Part shown: one piece after another, positions 24,569-37,600 of the stretch
How the letters are laid out: each line of letters opens with the position of its first letter
Position numbering within the stretch: the first letter of the stretch is position 1
Assembly (NCBI GenBank): GCA_903813345.2
Contig: CAIIXF020000008.1
Coordinates: 8,330,366-8,394,365, forward strand
DNA: 64,000 nt
From: Owenia fusiformis
Taxonomy: Eukaryota > Annelida > Polychaeta > Sabellida > Oweniidae
Reading direction: 5' to 3'
Notes under the pieces: model-generated
Databases searched by the model: none
What the model was told of the DNA's origin: nothing
The model's input: the letters and a program-made list of their open reading frames with translations, nothing else
Translations under genes and position numbers: made by a program

Positions 24569-27500
24569 ATGCTGTTGGCGGTGCTGTTCTCGCTTTGCTT
24601 GATTGGCGTTCAAGGTAAGAGAACAACTTGTGATTATAATGGAAATATTTAGAGTTAGTTGGTTAGTAAAGTCGCACGTGCACAGCTAGTTATCATTTTA
24701 GTATTTACCTGTACCTTTTATTATGAAACTTAAAAATTTGTGATATGTGTTTGCTTTGGCAGATAGATCGAATGTTAATTATTGGGAAAAAATTGGTATA
24801 ATATCATATCAATTTTATGTTGCAAATAAGCGTTTGAAAAACTAGACTGTGAAATTTTATTTGTTGGAAACACTTTAAATTATAATTTTGTAATTGCAAG
24901 CTAACGATGCCTACAAGAGAGTATGTTACTACACAAACTGGTCGCAATATCAGGTAAGATTACAAAAATATGCGTCATTATATAAAATTGACAGATCACT
25001 TGAAATTATTTGGTTGTGATGTAAGGAGCGACAAAAACAGTTCAGGTCAGATTCATATAGAAGAGGACCTAAAGTAAATTGTGAAAAATATGTAAACCCA
25101 CCAACTGGTTACTCAAACATGTTTATTGAAAATGTGACTTAGATTGAAGGGCGACCTTATATGATTATATTTTTTAATTTTCAAATGACACTTGATAAAC
25201 AATTAATTCAGCTTAAGGGTGATATATTTTTAAAGTCCCCGTCTAAAGTTTGAAAATATGTTTTTATCATTCATTTACTATTTGTCAGGACTTAAAAAGT
25301 GATTTTAGAGATTTTTGAACAAAAAAAAAAATTTGAAAAAAAGTTGTGAGCATTTCATTTCTCAAATATTCAAATTTCCCGCCATTTTTCAAAAAAAGAT
25401 GAAATTTCTTGATCATCAAATATTTCTTAATGCATTTCAAAAAGGATTATCTTTTTAACACCAATGCAAAGATTGGACAAAGGACACACTATTTCAATAA
25501 TAAAATGCCATATTTAATGGGCCACTCAAATGTTTTAGCATATCAAAAATATTTTGAAACATTAGTGATGTCACTAAGGTACCAAAAACTTTTTGAAAAA
25601 AATTGAATTTTTTTTTTGATGTCAATCTTTTCTAAATATGTAAGATTTTCATAAAAAACCAATGTTGATTGTCTTACCAGGTTAAAAGGAAGAATAAATT
25701 ATGTTTTAGATATCATTGTACCATTGGTTTCTATGATACGTAACTAAAATTTTGAAATGCATTTTTCTCAGAACCATTTTCATGCACTGATAAGTTCATT
25801 TCTCGCTTATTTATGAACCGATTTTCTTAATTTTTTCGGCAAAAAACATGGGAGGATGAATGCTATACATTGGTATGAATTGTGGCTAATTAGAAGATAT
25901 GAGTGACCTCTAAAAGTTGGTTTTAAATAAATTCACAAATTTTGGAACAAAAAGTCTATCAAAAAACACTTTTCGAAATTTAAAAAAAAAGTTTCACATA
26001 TCACACTTTGATAACATTGGGTAAGGCTACAATATAAGCCAAAGTGGTTTAAACTTTATATGGGGCCTTTAAAAGTTGCCACTTAATTTTCCTTATTATT
26101 AATTATAACGTATTTAACGTATGTTATTTTGATATACGAGGGATGATTCAAAAGTAATAGACAAAATAGTATAGACAACGGTATTACATCAAGAGAAACA
26201 CATTTCAAGATATGGCACATCTCCCTCATTAGGGAGCGTATACTCGGAATTGGCTTTTTATGCACATTGGCATCATAATAACATGGATATTCGTAAAAGT
26301 AAGCTGGTGAAATACATTTTACAAGATGGTAGCATAATACGTTCAACCGTATTCCACTTCATTCGAATTCCTGATCATCAATTTAGATTCTATTTAATAT
26401 TTTAATCATCTGTAATGGCACTGATTTCCCTCAGTCTCAATCTAATGATTGCATTTAAAGTCCCCGATAAATCGGGCTACGTATACCGCCGTGTTTACAT
26501 TAGGGAATTAGAAGAGTTTATTTTTTATTTAGGTATGCACGCTACGTATATCAATATTAGGCCTTCATTCATGTACTCGTGCGCATGTAATCAGCATGCC
26601 CTTCAATATTATGTAAACCAGGCTATTCAAGTACTGTATAATGTACACTATTTATGTGTGTGCTACATACAATACAATTCCCTGGGAAACAAAACACAAA
26701 TACTTTTTATATGTTCAAAATGAGCCATTTGATTGATGCAAACACTAAATAGCTTCATAAATAACATCTACAAAGTATATCTAATAGTAATTTTCAATTT
26801 CAATGGTGAAACTTCCCTGGTTACGATTATATGGGAAATCATCACGAGACGAAGATCGTTCGCCTTCCTGGCTTACCTCTGAATCGTGTACCTGGTAATC
26901 TCTTTATATAGTTTAGCAAGAGCGGTGCGCCTGCGCAGTTTTAAACTTTGGCGCACACTTTAAGATGGCTTCTGCAAGAAGAATAATGTTATCGTTGTTG
27001 TTATCAGGGGGACCAAGTCTGGTTTTCCAGATCGCTAAAGATTCAGTACTCTCTCATCACCTCTACTTAAGTGCTCGTATAATCTCTAAAGGCTTGCCTT
27101 GAAAAGACCTCGTCTCCATGTGTGTCTTTTAATTTACCTGACGACAGCCTGCCTGTGTCTCAAGTTGCTACCAATAAGACTATAAAAATTCTTTGTTTTA
27201 CTTTATTTGAGATCGCTAAAGATTCAGTACCCTCTCATCACCTCTACTGAAGTGCTCTTATAATCTCTAAAGGCTTGCCTTGAAAAGACCTCGTCTCCAT
27301 GTGTGTCTTTTAATTTACCTGACGACAGCCTGCCTGTGTCTCAAGTTGCTACCAATAAGACTATAAAAATTCTTTGTTTTACTTTATTTGAGATCGCTAA
27401 AGATTCAGTACCCTCTCATCACCTCTACTGAAGTGCTCTTATAATCTCTAAAGGCTTGCCTTGAAAAGACCTCGTCTCCATGTGTGCCTTTTAATTTACC

Positions 27501-30500
27501 TGACGACAGCCTGCCTGTGTCTCAAGTTGCTACCAATAAGACTATAAAAATTCTTTGTTTTACTTTATTTGAGATCGCTAAAGATTCAGTACCCTCTCAT
27601 CACCTCTACTGAAGTGCTCTTATAATCTCTAAAGGCTTGTCTTGAAAAGACCTCGTCTCCATGTGTGTCTTTTAATTTACCTGACGACAGCCTGCCTTGT
27701 GTCTCCAGTTGCTACCAATAACATTATAAAAATTCTTTGTTTTACTTTATTTGATGAAAATGACATATTTCTTGGATGTGTGTAAATCTTTAAGTCTGGC
27801 TCATTTTCTTACTCTATTTGACTCACTATTCTAAAAACATTCATTGGGATGTAATACAGCACAATTTGCTGCTGAATTTAGACCTCACAAGCAAATGAAT
27901 GTGAGTCTTCCTTGACAATTGATTTAGCATTGTGTAGACCAAGCAAGTTACACGTAACTGAAACAATAGTACCCCACACAAGTTTTTGATAATAACTTCG
28001 ACCCGTGATTTGAAAACTCTATCCTTGACTATTTGTTATTAAATTTAGCACAAATAAACTAGTTGGAAATTTTTTTTTTTTTTTTACTTCAATAACAATA
28101 AAATTACAAGTAATCAAATCAAGGGTGTCATTAATGGGTTTTCACCCAATTGACGTCATAAAATCATTCTATGAATTGTTCATTTTAACAATTTTATTGA
28201 CTTTTATCTCATTATCTTGTCAATATTCATCTTATTGAATTTCATCTCAAAGCAGTCCTGTATTTATGGTACTTATGAATATATGTTTTACTTGGGTTAG
28301 CTACCACTTGCAAATCCTTTCATTTATGTACTCAGAAGACTCTAATGAACTTAAGTAAATGTACTGTACAGCTGTAACGTCATAGTCATTCAAACAATTT
28401 AGCAATTTGGTAAAACACTGGTAACTGTGTAGCATTTTGAACTTACTGCCATTTAACCATTATTAATCATATGACTAAATAAAAATTGTCCAATGTTGGA
28501 AATTTCCTCTAGTTTATGTGTGCTAAATTTAATAACAAATAGAAAGGATAGAGTGTTCAAATCACGGGTCAAAGTTATTATCAAAAACTTGTGTGGGGTA
28601 CTATTGAATGCTGTTAAATAAAAATGTCTAATCTAATCTAATGTCTGTGAAAAAATTAGACTGATTGGGTAAAGTTAAGTATGCCTATAAAATTTTGTCC
28701 ATTACTTTTGAATCACCCCTCGTAATTGGTTCACAGACCGACCTATATCGTTTCATTTACGTTTCATAGGTGAAATTCTTCCCGGAGAATATCGACACTT
28801 CCCTCTGTACGCATCTCATCTACTCGTTTGCCAGTATGGAGGGCAACAGACTCAAAGCTTATGAATGGAATGATGAAAGCACGGCATGGAGCAAAGGAAT
28901 GTAAGTTATCTGGTCAGTCATGGGCGTAGCCAGGGTGGTGCGATTGGTGCGAGAAAAGAGCTTTAAATGCTTTTTATTTGAAGCTTCTATTATCTGCTTA
29001 TTATTTGAAGCTTCTAACTCAATTTTGAAGGAAGTTGCATCAAAAGAATCAAAATTGACTCGACTGTCAAAAGCGACTCTGCTTTTGGGTTTTTGGTGAC
29101 TTGTATTATGAATGTCTTGAGTACTCAATAAGTACACACTGGCGGATGCAGTTGCTGGGCAAACATTTTGTAGGCCCTCAAAAATGGGCCTTTTGGGTAT
29201 ATTAGGCCTTTTAGCCCAAATTATCAAAAATGAGCCTTAAATTTCAGGGGGCCCAAATTTTCTCCCGACTCAAGATTTTGGGCCTTGTTAGCTTCTTGAT
29301 TCGCCAGTGATACATGATCATATCAAAAATGTTACAGGTATGAACGGTTCAATGACTTAAAGAAAAAACAGAGGGGATTGAAGACATTATTGGCGGTAGG
29401 TGGCTGGAACTTTGGAACAGCAAAGATGACTGCCATGTTGGCTACAAAGTCAAACAGAGAGGAATTTACACGCCATGTCATTGAGTTCACTCGCAAACAT
29501 GGATTTGATGGGTTTGACTTGGATTTCGAGTATCCTGGATCTCGCGGAAGTCCACCAGAGGACAAGCAGAGATTTACACTTTTAGTTAATGTAAGACTTT
29601 TTATTTGATGAATTTGTAAAATCAACCTAATTTTTTGTTTGGGCCAAGGCTATTTTAATACACCAAATGATGTCATACTGTATATTCTACTTTTTCCAAA
29701 AACATTTAAAATTGAAAAAAGCATTAATGAGGCATCCAATTTGTTTCATTTATCATGTTTATTGTATGTATTCGTTTCAGGAAATGCGTCGAGAGTTCCA
29801 GCACGAAGCGGTTCGAACTGGTCGAGAACGTTTGTTACTAACCGCTGCTGTGGCGGCGGGGAAGAGTAACATCGATAGGGGCTACGAGGTCGAGAAAATA
29901 TCTAGGTGAAAAATAGGGAATTCCAAAGATATTCTAGAAACAGGCCAATGATCTTAAACATATTAAATCCGTTTTCCTAATGCTCTACAAGATGTGACGC
30001 AGAGAGGCCTCAATAACATCTCTGATCTGAGATAGAGCTATGTTAAATATACCTTGAATTATTTTAGATATTATGTAATCAGGGCCGTCAGATGGGGGGG
30101 TGCGATGGGTGCGACCGCACCCCCCTTTGTCATCCCCCAAAATAAATTTGAAAAAAAAAATTTGAATTTTTTTTTTTCATTGACTCATACACTTTGAAAG
30201 TACCCAGAAAGCACTAAATAGCATCTTAAAATTGTCAAATTTTCTAGGGGCATTGGCCACCCCTCACACCCCCCACAAAACAAAGGAAAAGTTCTAAATT
30301 TATTTTAGTGTTTTGTCTCAGACACTTTTAAAGTGCCCAGACTTCATCAAATAGCTCCTTGATATAGTAAGTGTTTCTGGGGGACTTGCTCCCCCGATTG
30401 CATCTTGCACTTGCATAACCCCTCCCCTCTGGCGCCCCCCCCCCCCGCTTGACCCCCTCAAAAAAAATTGTGATTTTCTCAAATTCTTTAATTGGCTCAT

Positions 30501-33500
30501 ACACTTTGAAAGTGCCCAGAAAGCACCAAATAGCGTCGTAAAATTGTACAATTTTCTAGGGGAGTGGGCCACCCCTCACACCCCAAACAAAACAATGGAA
30601 AAGTTCTGAATTTGTTTTATGTGTTGACACTTTTAAATTGCCCAGACATCATCAAATAGCACCTCGATAAAGTTAATGATTCTGGAAGACTAACACTTAC
30701 TCGCCCTCTGGGATCCCCACTCCACCTCCCCTTCTGGCAGACCCCCCCCCCCTAACACCCCCCCCCCCCTTTGAAAGTGCCCAGAAAAGCACCAAATAGC
30801 ACCTTAAAATTGTAAAATTTTCTTGGGAAATAGGCACTTTTAGGCACAGACACTTTAAAAGTGCCCAAACTTCATCGAATAGCACCTTGATATTGTAAAT
30901 TTTGATATGGTGGACAAACACTTGCTCCCCCTCTGGCACCCCAGCCCCACCTCCCCCTCTGGCACCCCAGCCCCACCTCCCCCTCTGGCACCCCCCCCCC
31001 TTTGACACCCCCAAAATTTGAAAAAATTGTGATTGTTTTTCAATGTTTTTATTGACTAATACACTTTAAAAGTGCCCAGAAGCACCAAATATCATCTTTA
31101 AATTGTAAAACTTTCTAGGAGAGTTAGCCACCCCTCACATCCCCCAAAAAACAAAAGAAAATATTCTGAATTTCATGTATTGTCTCAGACATTTTTAAGT
31201 GCCCAGACATCATCAAATAGCACCTTGACATGGTCAATGTTTCTGGGGGACAACCCCTTGCTCCCCTACTAGCACCCCACCCCACTTTACCCTCTCATCC
31301 TCTTTGACACCCCCAAAAGAATTTGAAAAAAAATTCACATTTATCTTATTGACTCATAACGCACAGGCGTACCAGATGGTTGCAAATTCGCTCCAAATAC
31401 AACCAAATTTCAAAATGTTCCTGGGGAACGACCCCAGACCCCCTGAATGCTCGGTTTTTATTCACTCAACTCTTGGTGGTGGTGGCGTACTACTTAGAAA
31501 CTTACACTTTGAAAGTGCCCAGAAAGCACCAAATAGCATCTCAAAACTGTAAAATTTTCTAGGGGGAGTGGACCACTCCTCACGACACCCACAAAACAAT
31601 TGGAACGTTTGGAAGTTGCATTTGTTAATTCCAAACCAATATAGAGAGTAACCGAGCCTCCCCCCCCCCATCTGACTGACGCGATTTGATTTACGCGGTA
31701 AAAAATTGACAATTTATATTCTCTCAATTTTTTTTTTGTCTTTAGTAAGCTTAAAACCGCACCCCCCTTGGAGAAAAGTGTCTTACGGGCCTGGTAATCG
31801 TTGCTCTTTTTTATGCAGGGATCTCGATTTTATCAATCTGATGTCATACGATCTTCATGGCAGTTGGGAAGATGTCACTGGCCACAATGCCCCTCTTTAC
31901 CCACGCAGTAACGAGGTTGGGGATGAGAGAAATCTCAACGTGGTAAGTAGAGTGTTTCTTCTAGCTATATCATGCAAATATGTTTGCAGCATCTGCCAAG
32001 GTATTAAGTAGAACACGTAAACTTATCATTCCTAGAAATGTGTACCATTATATATGTTGGGTTAACAAGACAAAATATCTGGTTGGGCCATTTAACCCAT
32101 GACTGCCGAACCATTGCTCAGTCCTCATCATACAAACTCAATAAACTTGTAATTCATTTGAATTTTTTAAAAAACATATTCAGTGTGGCTAATTTGAGAG
32201 TAGCTTTTTAAAATGAAAAGGTGAAACTCGGTTATAGCATCTTGCACTGATTGTTCCAGGCATGGGCAGCTAACTATTGGGTTGCACTAGGTGCACCAAA
32301 GAGTAAGATGGTCATTGGTATGCCTCTCTATGGACGAGGTTTCACCCTCAGAAGCAGAGCAGGAGGCAGCCGAATGAAGGCAGCAGCAGTAGAGGATCCA
32401 ACCCTGGATCAAATACCAAAGAAGCGGGATACCTTGCATATTATGAGGTGCGTGGCATATTTTTAAATGAATGTTAGATGAGTTTTTTAATGCAATGAAA
32501 AAGAATTTATTTATCAATGCATTGTTGTGATCAGATTGATTGAAAACTATTGATAAATTACCATTGTTGTGGTTGTATAATAGTTATATTTGCGTGATTC
32601 AGCTGTGTTCCACGATAGCAAACGGGGGTAAAGTATTTTGGGATGACGAGCATAAGGTACCATACGTTGTAAGCGGTGACCAATGGATTGGGTATGATAA
32701 TCCTCGCAGCTTAACACTGAAGGTAAAAATCATCCTACAAACGCAGGGGTATAACAACAAATACATCATATTATAGGCTACGCAATTCCTGTTTATTCTG
32801 TATATTGAAATCTTGTATTCGGTGAAACAAATCAATCTAATTCGATAATTATTCAATGCAGTAGAATGATGTATACATTGAATGCAATTGCATTTGCATA
32901 CCATACATACATTTGTATACCATACATAGCCTAAAAGTACTACTCATGGAGATTGGTTTCAATCGCAGGTTGATTGGATGAGAAACAATGGATTCGCAGG
33001 GGTCATGGTATGGTCGGTAGATCTTGATGACTTTGATGGAACGAAATGTCGTTCAAGCACAGAGAGCTACCCTCTCTTGCGAGCCATAAACCGTGCTCTT
33101 GGGCCAAGGTAAGAATTTGTTTGTTTTTGTGATACAGGCCTAAAGTACCCTTGTTCCGTATGTTAAATGAAATAGACTTGTATAAGGGACCATATACTGT
33201 TTGTCTTCAGGGCTACTCCTGGCACGCGACGTCCTGGTGGTAGAATTGTTCGGACAACACCCGATATCCGTACACCCGTACCCAGGACTAGGCCTACGAC
33301 ACCAGACGATAGCACAATCAAAACACAAACCACAAGAAAACCCGATGGCACAACTCGGACTGAAACGACAACCCGCCAAAGTACCATGCCCCAATCTACT
33401 AGGCCAGGTAATCAATACATTCAGAGAAGCTAGCCATAGTATTTCAACCCTCGCACCTATAACCTTGAACTTTGAAACAATAAACTATAAGATAGTACTA

Positions 33501-33843
33501 TCTTATAAATATTGGTGTTTTCTAAGAGAGCTCTTCTACATACAATTTTTCATTTATATTAGGAACTAAAGCAGGAACTTTCTGGCCTCATCTTATTTAG
33601 CTTTTATTTAGGAAAATTATGCCATGTTAAAATCTAATAATAATTTTATTCTATACAGGTGGTACCTTTGATTGTTTAAATGTGGATGACGGGACATATC
33701 CTAATCCTAATGACTGCACGGGATATGTGCAATGTAATCATGGAATCGCTCACATCATGCCTTGTGCACCGGGACTCGTGTTCAACCCATTAATGAAATA
33801 TTGTGATTGGCCATACAATGTACCTAACTGTAAAGTAAACTAG
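24569..33843 (+). CDS. GH18 chitinase with Thr/Pro linker and CBM14 chitin-binding domain, one frameshift
   Basis: Exons: 24569-24614, 24901-24953, 28770-28900, 29338-29590, 29781-29905, 31819-31942, 32260-32447, 32603-32722, 32969-33108, 33211-33407 and 33659-33843 (TAG). The signal peptide is [15 protein letters not shown]. The GH18 barrel starts at [13 protein letters not shown] and has the SxGG strand ([10 protein letters not shown]) and the catalytic [10 protein letters not shown] with acid Glu141. Later motifs are [36 protein letters not shown] and [14 protein letters not shown]. About 65 residues of Thr/Pro/Arg linker follow, then a six-Cys CBM14 domain. Expected role: endo-hydrolysis of chitin in digestion, remodelling or defence. 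In exon 7 the frame breaks near 32369-32371: upstream and downstream motifs match only with one extra base, and the length (188 nt) is one short of keeping phase with exon 8. As written, translation stops just inside exon 8. All other exons are intact, which points to a recent lesion or a sequence error. Confidence 0.9.
26795..26985. repeat. inverted copy of the 5610-5790 repeat
   Basis: Reverse-complement match to 5610-5790, including GCGCCTGCGCAGTTTTAAAC and the CCATTGAAATTGAAAAT-type segment. It lies inside the mariner-like element. Confidence 0.6.
27030..27754. repeat. four tandem copies of a 181-bp unit
   Basis: Units beginning GATCGCTAAAGATTCAGTAC start at 27030, 27211, 27392 and 27573. 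They are nearly identical, with only a few substitutions and small indels in the last copy, so the amplification is recent. No long frame is present. Confidence 0.9.
27964..28606. mobile_element. nested foldback element, about 640 bp
   Basis: CAATAGTACCCCACACAAGT at the left is mirrored by ACTTGTGTGGGGTACTATTG at the right, with arms of about 105 bp. It sits wholly inside the mariner-like element, so it inserted later. Confidence 0.8.
30080..31680. repeat. C-rich degenerate tandem array, about 290-bp period
   Basis: At least five divergent copies of a unit containing ACTTTGAAAGTGCCCAGAAA, AGCACCAAATAGCA and a CCACCCCTCACACCCCC tract fill chitinase intron 5. Flank-like text such as GGGGGGTGCGATGGGTGCGA precedes it. 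The only reading frames are low-complexity Gly or Pro frames. Confidence 0.75.
31365..31500. repeat. dispersed repeat, second copy at 56270-56415
   Basis: ACCAGATGGTTGCAAATTCG through CAACTCTTG and GTGGCGTACTACTTAGAAA matches the interior of the element near 56253-56437. Confidence 0.65.
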
Positions 33844-33874
33844 CTCATTCATGTACTCAATTTAATTTGCTCGT

Positions 33875-34500
33875 ATGTTTAGCTCACATGGTGAGCTTTT
33901 GCAATCACTCACTTGTCCGTCTGTCCGTCCGTCCGTCCGTCCGTCAACAACATTGGCACGTTTTAAAACCTCTTTCGATAGGATTCCAGTTGTAAGTTAT
34001 TTTTGTTCAACATCAATACAGAAAACTCCCCTATCAAAAGCTCTCCTATTTTCAAGATGGCCACCATTTTTGTCTCGTGAAATTCATTTTTGACCCATTT
34101 CCTAGCTTTACAAATAATTCCAGGTGTCCTGTATTGTAAAAATCCATGTCAATGTGAAGAGTAGTTGTATGAAATAATTTTGTTCCAAAACATCAGCAAA
34201 AAATTATATCCGTTTTTTTATTCCAGCCATTTTAGTTAACATTGATCTGTCCATCTTTAATATCAATTTACATTTGTATTATAACTGTACATCGATGGTC
34301 GAAATCATCCTCAGAGTAACTGGGTCACAAGATCCAGAAACATTTTTACATTAAACCATATTTAATATAAATTTACATGATCGAAATCATCGTCTGATAA
34401 CAATGGTTCCAAGATCCAGAAAGAATCCTTTAACACATGGAGCACTGGTTCCGAACTCAATGTCTGAGTATGTTCTAATAAAACGGGACAACAAACAATA
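33875..34500 (+). repeat. dispersed element with (GTCC)n tract, downstream of chitinase
   Basis: TAGCTCACATGGTGAGCTTT (itself a hairpin) is followed by a CCGTCCGTCCGTCC tract, then AT-rich text. The plan is the same as in other invertebrate dispersed repeats. No coding capacity is seen. Confidence 0.5.
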
Positions 34501-34645
34501 ATACTGACTATTCAAATTATGTTCATTATTATCTTATATGAATAAAGTGATAAATAAGTGATGAATAAGTTAAATGAATAAAATTCAATTTAGTCGCATC
34601 TTTTCATAACTTGTCCGTTTATGACCTAGTACTGTATGAGCGTCG

Positions 34646-37600
34646 TCATGAAAAGCATTGGTTTCCAACTCGTTTAGCGATGTCCGGATTCCCCGTAATG
34701 TTGCACAGTACAATATACTGGGAAAGAAACTCGTCTATATTCACATAAGTGCCCTGGAATGGAGTTGAAAAATTTTAATAAATGGGTGACTTAACAATTA
34801 TAAATTGAGTACTATTGAAAATGCTAATTATGCTATTTATATTTTGGCAGGCCTATGTATTGTTTAATGAAATAAGGCAGGCAGTAAAAATCTCAATTAT
34901 CATTATGTATATTGCAAAAAACGATGTAGGCATTTAATAGATTATGCAATACAAACCTGTAAATGTCTTACACCCCCATTGTCTTCAAAAGGCTGTCTCC
35001 CATGTAAGACACGGCGATTGTTAAACACAATACAATCACCTGGTTGGAGCTTCATCATTTTCTACAAATTATAGTTTACAGATAAAACACATTACAATCA
35101 CCTGGTTGGAGCTTGATCATGTTCTACAAATTATAGATTATAGATAAAACACAATACAATCACCTTGTTGGGGCTTGATCATTTTCTACAAATCATAGAT
35201 TATAGATGAAACACAATACAATCACCCAGTCAGAGCTTGATCATTTTCTACAAATTATGGATTATAGATAAAACACAAAACAATCACCTGGTTAGAGCTT
35301 GATTATGAGTGTATTTGTTAATACATACATGTATAGTTTTACAGTATTTTTATTTAAAGATATAAATGTTTATATTCATTATATTTACTTGTAAAAAGTG
35401 AATACCTGGGCATGAGATTGCGTCATAAGCCTGGTAAGTGTATTGTAGGCATCGTAGTATGGTTCAACGTCACCAGGCTGTGCCATTAACGGTCCCTCGA
35501 ACTGTGGAGACCAATGCACACCAGTGATCTATATAAAATGAACAAATAACATGGACTACATTCTCGAAATGGAATAGTCTTAGTAACTATGTTAGACCTC
35601 ACCTAGTTTTGACATAAATCACCATAATAAAATCGAATATGATCGTTTATATACCTACAATGTCAGACAACAATATGAAGACACCCTATGCATACTGTGC
35701 TATACGAAAACAAGGGTGTGGATATCACGCGTAAGTTTGTGAATTTCAAAATGGAAAAAAATGTATATCGATGGGTCATCTCGATTTCCGATACTAATGC
35801 CTGGGTCACATTTGCTCCAATTCATTATTAATTCAATATTGTATTCGGTTTTGAACAAAAAACTCAGACGGCCGGCCGGGCGCCGGCCGATGAATCTGGG
35901 CAAAAGTGACCCGGGCATTAATGAAGGCTGTAAACGGTTATTAAAGCGGCAATACCAAATTCTTTGCAATGAAGAACACAGCTATAGACAAAATTTTCCT
36001 TTTATTACGCATCCTCTGCAAATGGGTAAATATAAGTTAGTACCCAACATGCCTTAGTTTATGAAATATCACAAAATCAAATTAAAAAATAACCGTTAAT
36101 ATTCGCACATTGCGTATATTATATCCACACCGCCACAGTCTGTGTAGAGCGAGTATTGAGGTATAAGGAAACAGACAAACACAATATGGTAGACAAATAT
36201 GGGTCAGACATTATACACACATCACATAAAAAAATGATACCCAAACATACCTGATCGTTGTGATTGAGAATAATATGCGGCCTCTGATATACCATATGAA
36301 CAGGGCGTTCACGTTCATAATGGATCTTCTGAAAAGTAGCAGGCACTCGACAAAGAACCTCAAACTTTTCAGGATAAAGTTGACGCATCTCCTCTGCTAT
36401 GTGAAAGATATCCAGGAATATACTCTCGCCTCCCTTAACACATGGGTCGTTTCTAAAACAAATAATAAAAATACCTGAAATTCATCACCATTACGAAGGC
36501 TATTCTGACATGTGTGAGAAAAATATAAAACTGCAAGAAAATAAACCCATAAGAGCAGAACCAGTATAAGAAGAAAGTCATTGTCTCAAGTTGAAGGTTA
36601 GAATGTCTACCTAAGACAATGCAGGAACTGTAGACCAGGTGGTGACTCGTAGTACACTAGATCCATGTGATACTGTAGGCCAACCGTGGAGTATGCTGCA
36701 TTGATTGGCTTGTCGGTGGTAACAACATCAAAGGTTTCGCCATATATTGTACCTTGGATCGGTGCTATAACTTCAGCGACCTGCAAATGAAGAGTAAAAC
36801 GGATAAATAACTGCAAATGCGCATAGGGAGAACAAAGAGTTTTAAAACACGGCAAGAAAACAAAACATGATATGACATAATCATACTAATGGGAAATACA
36901 AACCTTTTTCACTGTTTTGTCAACAGTAGGAACATTTTTTACCAAACAGATGCCGTCTTCATTGAGATTTTTCAAATATCTACAAGAATAAAAAAAATCT
37001 GGAAAAGCATTAAAATATTACCGTGACAACAATAGACATTTTGTATACTGCGTCTTGTCATCCAGCGTTTCATTTCACTTTTGAACTGACAACAATATCC
37101 AACTAGAATGTCTACAAGTTTCAACGTCGCGTGTTAAGATAGCTTGGAATAAATCGCAAGAGGCAGATATACACGTTATTAAAGGCAGATAGTGACGAGT
37201 AGAAAGTAAATTCCTCAAATGTCACAACATTATAAGTTATTGAATGACTTGAAGTACAATGCAAGATATATTGTGCTCGAGAAATTCAAATCACTCTATA
37301 ACGTTTTTATCGTATGATAGGCCAATACTTTTTACTTTGGAGATAATATTCTGTATTCTCTGTATTGCCACCGAGATGATCACAGCGGACAATCACAGAA
37401 GCAATATAGATTGGTGCAGAACAAGAAATGACCAATCAGAGGACTTTATTTTACATATCATACGATAAAACACAATATTTCAGTATATACAATTTGGATT
37501 TTAAGGGCAACATCGGCATGTTTAATCAAAGATTGATTCTGTACACTTTGTACCATTTGCTCCATTAATTGAAACACAAAGGATTAACTTACTGCCACTG

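Larger units (their letters stand above)
26137..28722. mobile_element. mariner-like 2.6-kb element with TA target sites, non-coding
   Basis: The left end CGAGGGATGATTCAAAAGTA and its inverted counterpart ending TACTTTTGAATCACCCCTCG give about 31-bp terminal inverted repeats with few mismatches, flanked by TA on both sides (26135-26136 and 28723-28724). No transposase frame is present. The interior holds the 181-bp tandem array and a second, nested foldback. It lies in chitinase intron 2. The TA target and short terminal repeats fit the Tc1/mariner superfamily. Confidence 0.8.

Noticed and set aside
27030-27754. CRISPR-like array
   Set aside because: The 181-bp units are contiguous without spacers, in a eukaryotic intron.
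33140-33569. other-frame reading frames over the chitinase linker exon
   Set aside because: They are shadows of exon 33211-33407, whose Thr/Pro frame has matching phase on both sides.
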